In this document: piece after piece, positions 33,222-41,304 of the stretch
How positions within the stretch are numbered: position 1 is the stretch's first letter
Layout: each line of letters starts with the position of its first letter
Source: CAZVIJ01 sp964626735
GTDB lineage: Bacteria > Patescibacteriota > Dojkabacteria > JAOAGR01
Direction of reading: 5' to 3'
Length of the DNA stretch: 44,771 bases
Assembly: GCA_964626735.1 (NCBI GenBank)
Contig: CAZVIJ010000007.1
Coordinates: 1 to 44,771, forward strand
Position numbers and translations under genes: made by a program
Notes under the pieces: model-generated
Seen by the model: only the letters and a program-made list of their open reading frames with translations
Database searches by the model: none
Told to the model about the DNA's origin: nothing

Positions 33222-34298
33222 ATGTCGTACGTAAACGCGGGCCAAGTTCAGACATTCGATTTGGCAGCGAATTCGGTGAAAGAAGTGCAGATGCAGTACG
33301 ACCAGTACATCTACAGCTTCGAAAACGCCAATAAGGCCAATAGCGCAGTGACATTCGCATGGTTCTACGATTCGGCTTTCAAGTCTGATATGCATCCGGG
33401 GCATCCGAAAATGGCGATCTCCGTCGATCCGGTCGCAAAGGAAGACCCGTACTATCCGACGCTCTCGCCAGTGCTTAGCGCAGTTGGCGGGATAAAACTC
33501 TTGCAGAACAAGGAATACAAGGCTCGCTTCATCGTGCTTCCGTATCGCCTGAACGATATGATCGACACCGAATTGGGCCGCATGCAGGTAAAAGATTATG
33601 TCCTCAAGCTCGGCTACCCCGAATCGGGAACGACCATCGACATGGCGAGAGCTGAAAACGCAGGACTTCCCGGATACACCAACGGCACGTTCATGAGCAG
33701 CGTCGCTGCGAACGAAATCGCGATTGGTTTGCAGAACGGTGTCGCATATGGCGCAAACCAATCGATTTCTAAGTTGATCTGGAACCCGTACGGAAATTTA
33801 GGCGGCATCAAGCGGGTAGAATTTGATTATGAAGCCAACATGGATAATAACCAGGTTAGCGCGTTCGTCACCTGGCCGGGAAGTCTTAAGGCGTACGAAA
33901 TCAACAAGTACGGTGCGACGAGCGGACATGTCGTCTTGGAAGAGCCGCTCAGCCCGTATTTCCAAATTTCGTTCGCCACCAAAAACGCGTTTACGTTTAC
34001 CTCACCGACATGGCAATGGTTCTTCAAGGTAAAAAACCTAAAGTTCTTCTATTACGGCAACAACAACTTCCCGTCGCCAACCAATCCGCCTGCTCCTACG
34101 GCAACTCCGACCGCTACCTCAGTACCGTGCAACAAGTCGATCGGCGATGCGAACTGCGACGGCCTGATCAATCTCACCGACTTCGAACGATTCCGGCAGG
34201 AATACACCGGCACGCTCACGACAAAGACAGCCGACTTCACCGGCGACGGAAAAATAACCCTCATGGACTTTGAGACATGGCGGAGAAACTTCAAGTAG
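33222..34298 (+). CDS. Secreted dockerin protein, 3' part with C-terminal dockerin
   Basis: 358 residues from the first ATG after the in-frame TAA. Codons 33189-33221 are open too and encode GNYFISSEYKR, which continues the domain. There is no promoter or Shine-Dalgarno before 33222, so it is not a separate gene. The central part completes the beta-rich domain, followed by a P-T-x-P linker and a type I dockerin (303-358): two EF-hand-like loops, GDANCDGLINLTDF and ADFTGDGKITLMDF, with Asp/Asn ligands intact. Dockerins bind cohesins. No cohesin is encoded in the window. If the gene is interrupted in vivo, the protein would end before its dockerin and be useless for docking. Confidence 0.85.
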   Translation: MSYVNAGQVQTFDLAANSVKEVQMQYDQYIYSFENANKANSAVTFAWFYDSAFKSDMHPGHPKMAISVDPVAKEDPYYPTLSPVLSAVGGIKLLQNKEYKARFIVLPYRLNDMIDTELGRMQVKDYVLKLGYPESGTTIDMARAENAGLPGYTNGTFMSSVAANEIAIGLQNGVAYGANQSISKLIWNPYGNLGGIKRVEFDYEANMDNNQVSAFVTWPGSLKAYEINKYGATSGHVVLEEPLSPYFQISFATKNAFTFTSPTWQWFFKVKNLKFFYYGNNNFPSPTNPPAPTATPTATSVPCNKSIGDANCDGLINLTDFERFRQEYTGTLTTKTADFTGDGKITLMDFETWRRNFK

Positions 34299-34382
34299 CT
34301 TTGCTACGCCGAAGTTTTTCGGCCATGACCCATGCACAAGCGAAGCGCAGGGCGGAGACATGGCGGAGAAACTTCAAGTAGC
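34272..34382 (+). repeat. 28-bp exact direct repeat around the dockerin 3' end
   Basis: An identical 28-bp stretch occurs at 34272-34299, covering the last codons ETWRRNFK, the stop codon and two further bases, and again at 34355-34382, 83 bp apart. The interval between is not repeated. It suggests a slipped-strand or recombination event, or an assembly error, at the end of the gene. The region has no open gene. Confidence 0.9.
34308..34323. other. Hairpin after the dockerin gene
   Basis: GCCGAA-GTTT-TTCGGC: a perfect 6-bp stem with a 4-nt loop, 10 nt after the stop codon. It is not followed by a T-run, so it is not a standard Rho-independent terminator, but it may protect or pause the transcript. 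Confidence 0.55.
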
Positions 34383-34418
34383 GCTTCTGATTCATCTGTT
34401 ATAATATGCTGCAATACA

Positions 34419-35393
34419 ATGGTTCTCACGAGACAAGAAGCGTGGTCTCAAGCAACAGGCATCATGATACCTGCCTTGGCAGCTCATCGTAGGAGTACTT
34501 TAATCGAGACGGTGATGCTACATTCCATGGTAGGCCAAGGTCCGCTCATCGAAGAATGTTCATGGGATTATCGAGTTGCCCAAACGGCAGATCGCGGGAT
34601 TGTGGATTTCCCCCACCGGCTTCATTACGGCACCAGATTCCTAGGGTTCGACAGTGCTGTCAACGAGCACTACACGCCAGCGGCGGTACTCAACGTGTAC
34701 CGCGACGGTTCCGGTAGATCGTACGATTACATAGCTCCTGCAAAGCATATGCTCGGCCATTGGTTTAAATTGTGCGATGCAACCGACAAGGCTTTTTTCG
34801 TGTTCGACCCGCACAAAGATAAATACCTGCAAACGACATTCCCAATGCTTTGCGCTTGCCACCGACTACTTTCTCAGCTTGTGTATCCGCTCATCGACGG
34901 AAACCAGCGAACGCTCGATGCCTGGTACTTGTTGCAATGTAGGAAGAATCACTTACGTGCCCAGATCCCGCTGAACGAACAGTACGAGTTGCCTGAAGAA
35001 AATCCGATTTGGATAGCCCAAAGGAAGGGCATCACTGATTTCCTCAAGATGCACCAATTGCCGATGTACCGTATGGGGACTTTCTACTATGTCGACGAAA
35101 GCTTGCAGGCATACGCTTCCCGATTAACGCTTGAAGACTACCAAAATCAACTTGCGCGCGCTTTGAGAATTGAGCTTGGATATTTTTACGACCAATCTGG
35201 AGTCAGGCCGTATCTCTTACCTGCCGTTTCCGCAATGGCCGATGAACTGTCGGGTTGGATACAAGGCAAGCTCTATGGNNNNNNNNNNCGATACCTCTCA
35301 AAATCAGACCTGGAAGAGTACTTCCCTTGCTCCCGAACAGCTGGTAGAAATGACGATGTCTTAAAATTCCTCATCCGTACCATTAAAACGTAA
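34419..35393 (+). CDS. Unknown protein crossed by an assembly gap
   Basis: About 324 codons including four unknown residues. Soluble, no signal peptide, no motif I recognise. The stretch up to about residue 287 reads as a mixed alpha/beta protein with a helix-rich second half. A 10-N gap (35279-35288) follows. The true gap length is unknown, so the frame after it (RYLSKSDLEEYF) is a guess; another frame after the gap ends at a different stop. The ATG at 34419 (MVLTRQEAW) is chosen over earlier codons because TATAAT (34400-34405) lies 13 nt upstream. It starts shortly after the dockerin repeat and points the same way. Confidence 0.6.
   Translation: MVLTRQEAWSQATGIMIPALAAHRRSTLIETVMLHSMVGQGPLIEECSWDYRVAQTADRGIVDFPHRLHYGTRFLGFDSAVNEHYTPAAVLNVYRDGSGRSYDYIAPAKHMLGHWFKLCDATDKAFFVFDPHKDKYLQTTFPMLCACHRLLSQLVYPLIDGNQRTLDAWYLLQCRKNHLRAQIPLNEQYELPEENPIWIAQRKGITDFLKMHQLPMYRMGTFYYVDESLQAYASRLTLEDYQNQLARALRIELGYFYDQSGVRPYLLPAVSAMADELSGWIQGKLYXXXXRYLSKSDLEEYFPCSRTAGRNDDVLKFLIRTIKT
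35279..35288. other. 10-N assembly gap
   Basis: Ten consecutive N bases, a placeholder joining two contigs. The sequence on the two sides need not be adjacent in reality, so operon or frame statements across it are provisional. Confidence 0.98.
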
Positions 35394-35402
35394 CGGGTAG
35401 TC

Positions 35403-35447
35403 TTGTGTATTATTTTCAACACAGTAGAATGTTCACACGTTAACGTG
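35403..35447 (+). promoter_or_regulatory. xseA promoter with a 12-bp palindrome at the start site
   Basis: TTGTGT (35403-35408) and TAGAAT (35425-35430) are 16 bp apart. A perfect 12-bp palindrome, CACGTTAACGTG (35436-35447), lies where transcription should begin, followed by 7 nt to the ATG. This is an operator-like arrangement, suggesting repression of the exonuclease VII operon. The -10 to ATG distance of 24 nt is longer than for the leaderless genes. Confidence 0.55.
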
Positions 35448-35454
35448 ACCCGCA

Positions 35455-36804
35455 ATGAACAGCCCTTTCCTTTATTCCACTGAAGAACCCGTCTTTTCGG
35501 TATCGGAATTCCTCGACTTCATAATCGAGATCGTTAAGCCGGTCAAATGCATTATCCAGGGAGAAGTTACCAGCGTCGACATCCGCGGGATGAATGTTTT
35601 TTTCACGATCAGCGATAAGAAAGAGAAGGCAGTCTTGAACTGCTATATCTACAAGGCAGTACTGGATAACCAGGGGATTCAGCTCAAGGAAGGAACTGAA
35701 ATCCAAATCCGAGGCGATATCAACATCTATAAACCATCGGGGAAGTTCAGCGTAACGGTCAAGAGCGTAAGCCTGGTCGGTGAGGGGGCGCTCAAGATTG
35801 CGTTCGAACGGCTGAAGAAGCAATTGTACGAGGCAGGATACTTCGACGAACAGAATAAAAAACCAATTCCGCACTACGTCCGCACGATCGGTCTCATAAC
35901 GTCGGTAACCGCCGCCGCCAAAAAAGACTTCCTTACTAACCTCAGGAATTTCGATTTCAAGATTTACTTTATCGATACCCGGGTCGAAGGAATGAGTACC
36001 GAAGGCGATGTCGTTTCGGCAATTCGTCGATTCAATGAGGCGGTTAAGCCGGTCGATGTCATTGTCATAACCCGAGGCGGAGGAAGCCTTGAAAGTCTGC
36101 AGGCCTTCAATTCAATCGAAATAGCGAAAGCTATCCGTGCATCGAAGATACCCGTCATTACGGCGATAGGCCACGAAAAAGACAACTCGATCGCCGACTA
36201 CGTCGCGGATTACCGAGCATCCACCCCTACCGATGCGGGAAAATACTTGTCGCGAGTCTGGGAGTTGGCTGCAGCTCGGGTAGAAAATTACCAGCAATCG
36301 ATCATTTCCAACTTCAAGAAAACGCTCGCGTACCACAACCGCATGCTGGACCAATCGCGGGATAATGTCCTTATGTCGTTCGAGCGCTCAATGCGTATCT
36401 ACCAAAAGCTGCTCGAAGATAACCAGGGACGTACGCTTGCCTCGCTTAATAAGCTTCTTTCGCTACGCAAACAAGTCCAGGAAGGTGTCATACGCAATAT
36501 CCGGGAATACGAACGGCAGCTTTCCATGCATGCGAAAGCGATGGGTAACGCCGAGTCGGTATTCTTCGCCTCCTCTAAGCGATGGATGGATGCGCTCGGA
36601 CGATACCTTGAAACGATACAGCTGCAGCTGGAACTGAACGATCCGCATAAGCGCCTTAAGCAAGGCTACAGCATCGTTACTGACGAAAACGGAAAAGTTG
36701 TAAAATCTTCCGAATACTTGTCAAAAGGCGAGTTGCTGAAGATCAAGCTTTACCAAGGAAATATATTGACCAGAATCGAAAACAAATCAAATGACGAACG
36801 ATAA
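35455..36804 (+). CDS. xseA: Exodeoxyribonuclease VII large subunit
   Basis: 449 residues, the normal length. An N-terminal OB-fold (about 13-110) binds single-stranded DNA. The catalytic region follows with VRTIGLITSVTAAAKKDFL, ITRGGGSLESLQAFNS and TAIGHEKDNSIADYVADYRASTPTDAG, all hallmarks of XseA, including the conserved Gly-rich and H-E-x-D blocks. A long coiled-coil tail (about 270-400) binds XseB. The enzyme degrades single-stranded DNA from both ends in mismatch repair and damage tolerance. It overlaps xseB by 14 nt, giving coupled translation. Confidence 0.97.
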   Translation: MNSPFLYSTEEPVFSVSEFLDFIIEIVKPVKCIIQGEVTSVDIRGMNVFFTISDKKEKAVLNCYIYKAVLDNQGIQLKEGTEIQIRGDINIYKPSGKFSVTVKSVSLVGEGALKIAFERLKKQLYEAGYFDEQNKKPIPHYVRTIGLITSVTAAAKKDFLTNLRNFDFKIYFIDTRVEGMSTEGDVVSAIRRFNEAVKPVDVIVITRGGGSLESLQAFNSIEIAKAIRASKIPVITAIGHEKDNSIADYVADYRASTPTDAGKYLSRVWELAAARVENYQQSIISNFKKTLAYHNRMLDQSRDNVLMSFERSMRIYQKLLEDNQGRTLASLNKLLSLRKQVQEGVIRNIREYERQLSMHAKAMGNAESVFFASSKRWMDALGRYLETIQLQLELNDPHKRLKQGYSIVTDENGKVVKSSEYLSKGELLKIKLYQGNILTRIENKSNDER

Positions 36805-37096
36805 TGTACAACAAGATTTCAAAGCAATACTTGACGAACTCGAATCAATCAACATGTGGTTCCAGGGAGACGACATCGATCTCGACGAGGGGCTTAAGAA
36901 GCTTCAGCGGGCGAAAGTTCTCCTCAAGCAGTCGAAAGATCGTCTCAAGGAAGTAGAGAACGAATTCATAACGATTAAGCGGGAAATCGAATCCGATGGT
37001 TCGGATCCTCTTTCGAACGCAGAGGTGTCGCAGACGAGGATTGTCGAGGAGACGATCGTCACGAAAGTCGTGACCGACGACGAATTACCGTTCTAG
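36791..37096 (+). CDS. xseB: Exodeoxyribonuclease VII small subunit
   Basis: 101 residues: an XseB-type helical hairpin (FKAILDELESINMWFQGDDIDLDEGLKKL, then ALLKQSKDRLKEVENEF), with the family's central DIDLDEGL turn. The last 35 residues are a Ser/Thr/Glu tail absent from short XseBs. It overlaps xseA by 14 nt. Several XseB copies bind the coiled-coil arm of XseA in the active complex. Confidence 0.95.
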   Translation: MTNDNVQQDFKAILDELESINMWFQGDDIDLDEGLKKLQRAKVLLKQSKDRLKEVENEFITIKREIESDGSDPLSNAEVSQTRIVEETIVTKVVTDDELPF

Positions 37097-37140
37097 CGGT
37101 TTTAACGAGGAGGATATTCATGTAGAATGGAGATAAGCTC

Positions 37141-37626
37141 ATGAATAACAAAAAGATCGTTTTCATAATAGTCGGCGTACTGGTATTCTTAGCGCTACTT
37201 TGCGCAGGCAGCGGTATATTTTTCTACATGTACGCAAAGAAGAACGCGAATAAAGCGCTCGATTCGTTAGTCACGTCGGATCAGCTGGATCTCCAGGATC
37301 TTTCCGCAAGCACGCGAAATTCGCAAAGGAAAAGCGACGTCGGCATGATACACAATGCCGTAACGCAGTTTGTCGTCGAGAATGGCGTCGATTCGCTCGG
37401 AACGCTCGAGTCGTGCCCTAAGCTTTCCCATATCGGGACTGGCGATGGTATGGTAAACCTGCAGCTCAAATTGGTAGACGAGTATATGGTGGCCGTTCCC
37501 GTCGATCCGAAAAGCGGCTCCGAGACCGATACCCAATACGGAATTTGCAAAGACGCTTCGGGAAAGATTACCGTTCAGGCTTTGGCGGCAGAGAAGGGGG
37601 AAACTATCAAATCCCCATCAGAATAA
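37141..37626 (+). CDS. Pseudopilin-like membrane-anchored protein
   Basis: 161 residues: one N-terminal membrane helix (about 5-30), then a soluble domain whose start, STRNSQRKSDVGMIHNAVTQFVVENG, strongly resembles the R-D-x-x-R-K-S-D-x-x-x-I-x-x-A-L helix of type IV pilins and pseudopilins of Patescibacteria; two cysteines (C105-area SCPK and GICK) may pair. However, the N-terminus lacks the prepilin-peptidase G-F-T-L-x-E site, so it is probably not a processed pilin. GGAG 8 nt before the ATG is a Shine-Dalgarno. Its 3' end overlaps the convergent regulator gene by 20 nt. Confidence 0.7.
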   Translation: MNNKKIVFIIVGVLVFLALLCAGSGIFFYMYAKKNANKALDSLVTSDQLDLQDLSASTRNSQRKSDVGMIHNAVTQFVVENGVDSLGTLESCPKLSHIGTGDGMVNLQLKLVDEYMVAVPVDPKSGSETDTQYGICKDASGKITVQALAAEKGETIKSPSE

Positions 37627-38677
37627 TGCCGATTCCTTTTTTCGTGACAAGATTGTAGGGCTGGTTCGTGCTCTCAATCTTCTCACGAAGCCTATGTATA
37701 GTCTGGCTAATTGCCCAGTCCGAATAGCTTTCCTCAGCCTTATCTTCCCAAATGAGCGTTGCTATCGTATCCCACGTTACGATTTCACCGAGGTGACCCT
37801 TTAAATACACGAATATTTTGTATTCCTGCTTCGTTAAAAGGTGTTCGATGGGCCGGTTTTTTTCCGCACGCGATTTGAGGTCGGAGATATAATGCCCGAA
37901 CAGCTCAGAGAAAACCTTACCATCTTTGATAATTCCCAGACGCTCCAAAAAAGGATCGGCGTCGCCGGGAGTTGCAAGTCCGGGAACCAGCTTCTCGGGA
38001 ATATCGGCGTAAATTTCGCTTAGCCAGCTTTCGATGCTTTCGACTTCGGAAATTTCAGATACCTTGAAGCCGTGGAACTTTACGTTGTTGAGGCTCAACC
38101 ACAAGAGCAAATTTTTCGTCATGCCGGTATGGCCTCCCGTAAGCCTGTATAGCACATCAGCTTCCTGGCTTGTAAACTTCATGGATAGATTTGAGCCGAA
38201 GTGGCTAACGAGCGTGGTATATTCGTCACGCTCCGTCGGCGTCATGATGAGTAGCGATTTAACGAGAACCCGCAGCTTCTTCTGGATCGATTTGTATGAT
38301 GCGTTGACGCTCGTAAAAATTACGGGCACGAAGTCTGCTCCTCGCTCGGCCCGCAGGTTTTGCAGCTCTTCGATAAACCACGTGGCGTCTTCCTTGTAAT
38401 CGTCCAAGAAAATTCCGACTACCAGCAGCGTAGGCTTTACGTCGGCTTTCAGGTCGCGAACCAGTATTTCGAGCCCTTCCTTCGTTCTGAGCTTGGCAAA
38501 AAACTTTTGGTGCGGGATCGTTATATTCGTATTGTTTTCTTCGAGCGATCTGAAGAGGTAATTACGGGTAAGTCCTGGCATCGAAACAATCGACACGGGC
38601 TCGCGCATGTTCACGAGCGTATAGATTTTCTTTAGCATCGCCTCCTGTGAAGGCAGGTAAAACGTGTCTTGAGCCAT
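37607..38677 (-). CDS. Degenerate ATPase fused to an OmpR-type winged-helix domain
   Basis: 356 residues. The N-terminal 240 residues have the STAND/AAA-like order, but the nucleotide loop reads VSMPGLTRNYLF with no G-K-T/S, so ATP binding is doubtful. LLVVGIFLDDY resembles a Walker B strand. The C-terminal domain (about 275-356) is an OmpR/PhoB winged helix: LTKQEYKIFVYLKGHLGEIVTWDTIATLIW, then SQTIHRLREKIE and the wing VTKKGIGIIL. It is thus likely a DNA-binding regulator with a sensory or scaffold module. The ATG at 38677 overlaps the stop of the upstream 608-residue gene (TAATG), so the two are coupled. The longer start at 38707 lies inside that gene. Confidence 0.8.
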   Translation of the reverse strand: MAQDTFYLPSQEAMLKKIYTLVNMREPVSIVSMPGLTRNYLFRSLEENNTNITIPHQKFFAKLRTKEGLEILVRDLKADVKPTLLVVGIFLDDYKEDATWFIEELQNLRAERGADFVPVIFTSVNASYKSIQKKLRVLVKSLLIMTPTERDEYTTLVSHFGSNLSMKFTSQEADVLYRLTGGHTGMTKNLLLWLSLNNVKFHGFKVSEISEVESIESWLSEIYADIPEKLVPGLATPGDADPFLERLGIIKDGKVFSELFGHYISDLKSRAEKNRPIEHLLTKQEYKIFVYLKGHLGEIVTWDTIATLIWEDKAEESYSDWAISQTIHRLREKIESTNQPYNLVTKKGIGIILMGI

Positions 38678-40503
38678 TATCGTTTGTAAGCCAGTCGAGA
38701 GGCCCAATTGCGGCGTGCTATGCTGAATGGAGTATAGTGTCCGCTAATTCCCAGACCTTGACTATTTCTTGACTGAATTATAACGGATTTGTATCCATTT
38801 GGGTTTATTTCGTCCTGCTGGTCCAGATAGTCCTCGATCGAACCATTGCCTCTCGAATACGCCTTCAGGAGCGTGATCCACTTGGCGAACCCAGCATTCG
38901 AGTTGAGGAAACCGGCCAATCGGGTATTCGTCATCGTCGATCCGTAAGAGCGAAACATTCGCAGCATAAGCGGGTCTAGATCACCCGGCTTAAGGTATAT
39001 CGTATAGCGGTAAAAATCGTTTACGTCGTAAAAAGCCTCGAGTATGGATCGAGCTAGGTACATGCGGGAACGAGGATCGACCGAGTTCAACCGCTCTTCT
39101 AACGCAGTCAAGGCGAATATGTACTTAATCGTATAGCTGGCATAGGGGGATTCGAGCACTTCATTGAGCGTCAGCTTGTGCCGTAAGGTAGGGTTCGCTA
39201 ATCGCCTTATAAATCCCACCACCCCTGACCCGCTCTCGAATTGGTATTCGGGAATCGGGTACGAAAAGAAAAACGCGTGCAGATCGGTCGTCGGGTCGAG
39301 AAGTGCCTTAATGAGGATATTCCCAAGACCTTTCCTATTCGACACGTACTGTATTTCCGAAAGCGGTATCGCCTCCGGTTCTAATTTGAACCATGCCTCG
39401 CTCAACCGTTGTCTTGAAAGCCTACGGTCTCTTATCAGGCTTTTGCCTTCGGTCATCAGAATACTGACTGCATCGATTACCGAGGTTACGCGGCGATTCA
39501 TATAGGAATTGCGAGGATATATCGAGTTTTTTATTAGACTTGAATGTTTACGAAACTTCGGCTGCTTCCTTCCCAAGCTCGTACCGTTTTGTATTTCCTC
39601 CTGATATAACGCAATCGGAGTTTGCGGGAACTGCTGATTGTGCAAATTTTCCTTCGGCAGCCACGTTTGGTAGTAGTGGCCATACGTAAGCGATTGCAGG
39701 AGCATCCCGACGCTCGCGTCGTACGTATCGGGTGCTTGAACGAAGAAATGCAGATCGCTAATGAGGGTATCCAGATTGCTATGCAGCTGCCACTCGTGAA
39801 TATCGCTCACGTGAAATTGGGGAGGAGGAACCAGGGATGATTTGAAATAGTTCTGCAGCCTCGTGAGGTTATGAAACGCCTCATCTTTTTTAGGATCGAT
39901 CGTCGGTACGATGCTCGTCTCCATGTACTTCGCAACGAAAAGCAGGCAGGCTGCAAGAAACGGCATTTGCGTTCCGCTCGCGAAGTGGCGGATTTGATAC
40001 TCCTGGTAACGGACGGCGGTTTTGAAAATATTTATGTCGTCGACAAGCTCGCGTACTTCTTCAAGGCAAACGTTCGATTCGTAAAACTTGGAAAAGTCGA
40101 AAACTTTGGGGTAAGCCGGACGATATTGGGCGAGCTCATGCCAATCGAGGTACGCCACGTAACCCGCATTGAACGAATATTTCGACAAGAACGATACGAA
40201 AGGCGGTATAGGGCGATTCTCCGCGTACTCCTCGACAAGGCGTACGACAAATACGGTATACAAAACATCCTCCGGGAAACCGATGAGCGTGCCGACAGAG
40301 TGGCATATATTAGCGAAATGCGCGAGCCTCTGGATCGATTCGTCGGCAATGGGGTTCCCGCCATCCACCATCGCTTCAATCGTTTTGTTGGCCCTTTCGA
40401 GGAATCGATATCTTCTTTCCCTTTCGACGGCAGTTAACGGCCGGTTGAGGATATCCAGCGGTGAATCCTGGCTTATATGGGAATAGATAACCTCGGGTGG
40501 CAT
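38677..40503 (-). CDS. Large unknown protein, coupled to the winged-helix regulator
   Basis: 608 residues, soluble, alpha-helical, Tyr/Phe/Arg-rich, no family I recognise. There is no signal peptide. A cyclin- or terpenoid-like helical repeat arrangement is possible but not demonstrable by eye. TATAAT lies 9 nt before the ATG at 40503. The TAATG overlap with the regulator gene suggests that the two form a functional pair, with the 608-residue protein as partner or target. Opposite-strand open frames inside it are shadows. Confidence 0.75.
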   Translation of the reverse strand: MPPEVIYSHISQDSPLDILNRPLTAVERERRYRFLERANKTIEAMVDGGNPIADESIQRLAHFANICHSVGTLIGFPEDVLYTVFVVRLVEEYAENRPIPPFVSFLSKYSFNAGYVAYLDWHELAQYRPAYPKVFDFSKFYESNVCLEEVRELVDDINIFKTAVRYQEYQIRHFASGTQMPFLAACLLFVAKYMETSIVPTIDPKKDEAFHNLTRLQNYFKSSLVPPPQFHVSDIHEWQLHSNLDTLISDLHFFVQAPDTYDASVGMLLQSLTYGHYYQTWLPKENLHNQQFPQTPIALYQEEIQNGTSLGRKQPKFRKHSSLIKNSIYPRNSYMNRRVTSVIDAVSILMTEGKSLIRDRRLSRQRLSEAWFKLEPEAIPLSEIQYVSNRKGLGNILIKALLDPTTDLHAFFFSYPIPEYQFESGSGVVGFIRRLANPTLRHKLTLNEVLESPYASYTIKYIFALTALEERLNSVDPRSRMYLARSILEAFYDVNDFYRYTIYLKPGDLDPLMLRMFRSYGSTMTNTRLAGFLNSNAGFAKWITLLKAYSRGNGSIEDYLDQQDEINPNGYKSVIIQSRNSQGLGISGHYTPFSIARRNWASRLAYKR

Positions 40504-40541
40504 TATCTGAGGATTATACCACCCTCGCGAGAGTCTATCGG

Positions 40542-41213
40542 TTACGATTCCGGAACGATTGCAGCTGCTACAATCCCGCAGTATCGGTCGTACCGGAAGG
40601 CATTACGGGCTGCCGAGAGCCGCTCGCGAGCCGGCAGTGAAACCGCGCTACGTAAGAGCGCGTGGTCGGATGCGAAAAACGACTGCCCGATCGAAACGAG
40701 GACGAGGCGTGCCTGTACTGCAACGGTATTAAAAATATAGTACCGGAATTCGTTTCTCGATTCGGGTGATCGCATACCGTATTGTTGCGATAGTACCGTG
40801 ACGTAATTCCGAGGCGAGGGGAGCGATCTCGTGCTGAAGTTGAAATTCCAATACGAGGTACTTTCGCCGCCCAGGAACAGGACGTTGGCTTCAGGCGTCT
40901 GAGACGCCCGAGGCTCGACGATCGCGAGCGTACCGTTCGGGAAATAACGAACAACCGTTGACCCGATCGGAACATCGTGGAACGTACCGTACTGGTCATG
41001 TCCGAGATGAATAACGTCCCCGTCGACACGTATATGATCCGCTATCTGCTCGATATTCGCTGGTGAAGTATCGATCGGATGCATGTACTTATAACGGGCC
41101 ATCATAGCGAATGATTCGTCGCCGTCTGGTCTGTACACGTACGCATGCTGATCGCCGTTGACGTCCGATTCGTAATCGGGAGTTAGCATTTCGAATTGTA
41201 TTGTGTTTGACAT
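40542..41213 (-). CDS. Unknown protein
   Basis: 223 residues, no signal peptide or membrane helix. The C-terminal half has a weak likeness to the unknown family at 25063 and 31246 (beta strands followed by an Arg/Ala-rich helix), but the spacing is different and I would not call homology. The ATG at 41213 follows TATCCT by 6 nt. It lies upstream of the 608-residue gene on the same strand, separated by 38 nt containing that gene's promoter. Confidence 0.65.
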   Translation of the reverse strand: MSNTIQFEMLTPDYESDVNGDQHAYVYRPDGDESFAMMARYKYMHPIDTSPANIEQIADHIRVDGDVIHLGHDQYGTFHDVPIGSTVVRYFPNGTLAIVEPRASQTPEANVLFLGGESTSYWNFNFSTRSLPSPRNYVTVLSQQYGMRSPESRNEFRYYIFNTVAVQARLVLVSIGQSFFASDHALLRSAVSLPARERLSAARNAFRYDRYCGIVAAAIVPES

Positions 41214-41304
41214 GCCTTAAGGATACGGGAACGGTCTACCTCATGCTTGATACAATGAAAATACGATCGTGACAGGATAGTGACATGAGCAGCAGATGAA
41301 GCGC

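Noticed and set aside
32814..33761. Long minus-strand open frame (315 codons) opposite the dockerin gene
   Set aside because: It lies antisense to a gene with clear signal peptide and dockerin, and its product has no coherent pattern.
34308..34323. Intrinsic terminator
   Set aside because: The hairpin is perfect but is followed by CATGACC, not a T-run.
39871..40437. Plus-strand open frame of 188 codons inside the 608-residue gene
   Set aside because: It has no start signal and is antisense to a longer ORF that has a TATAAT promoter.
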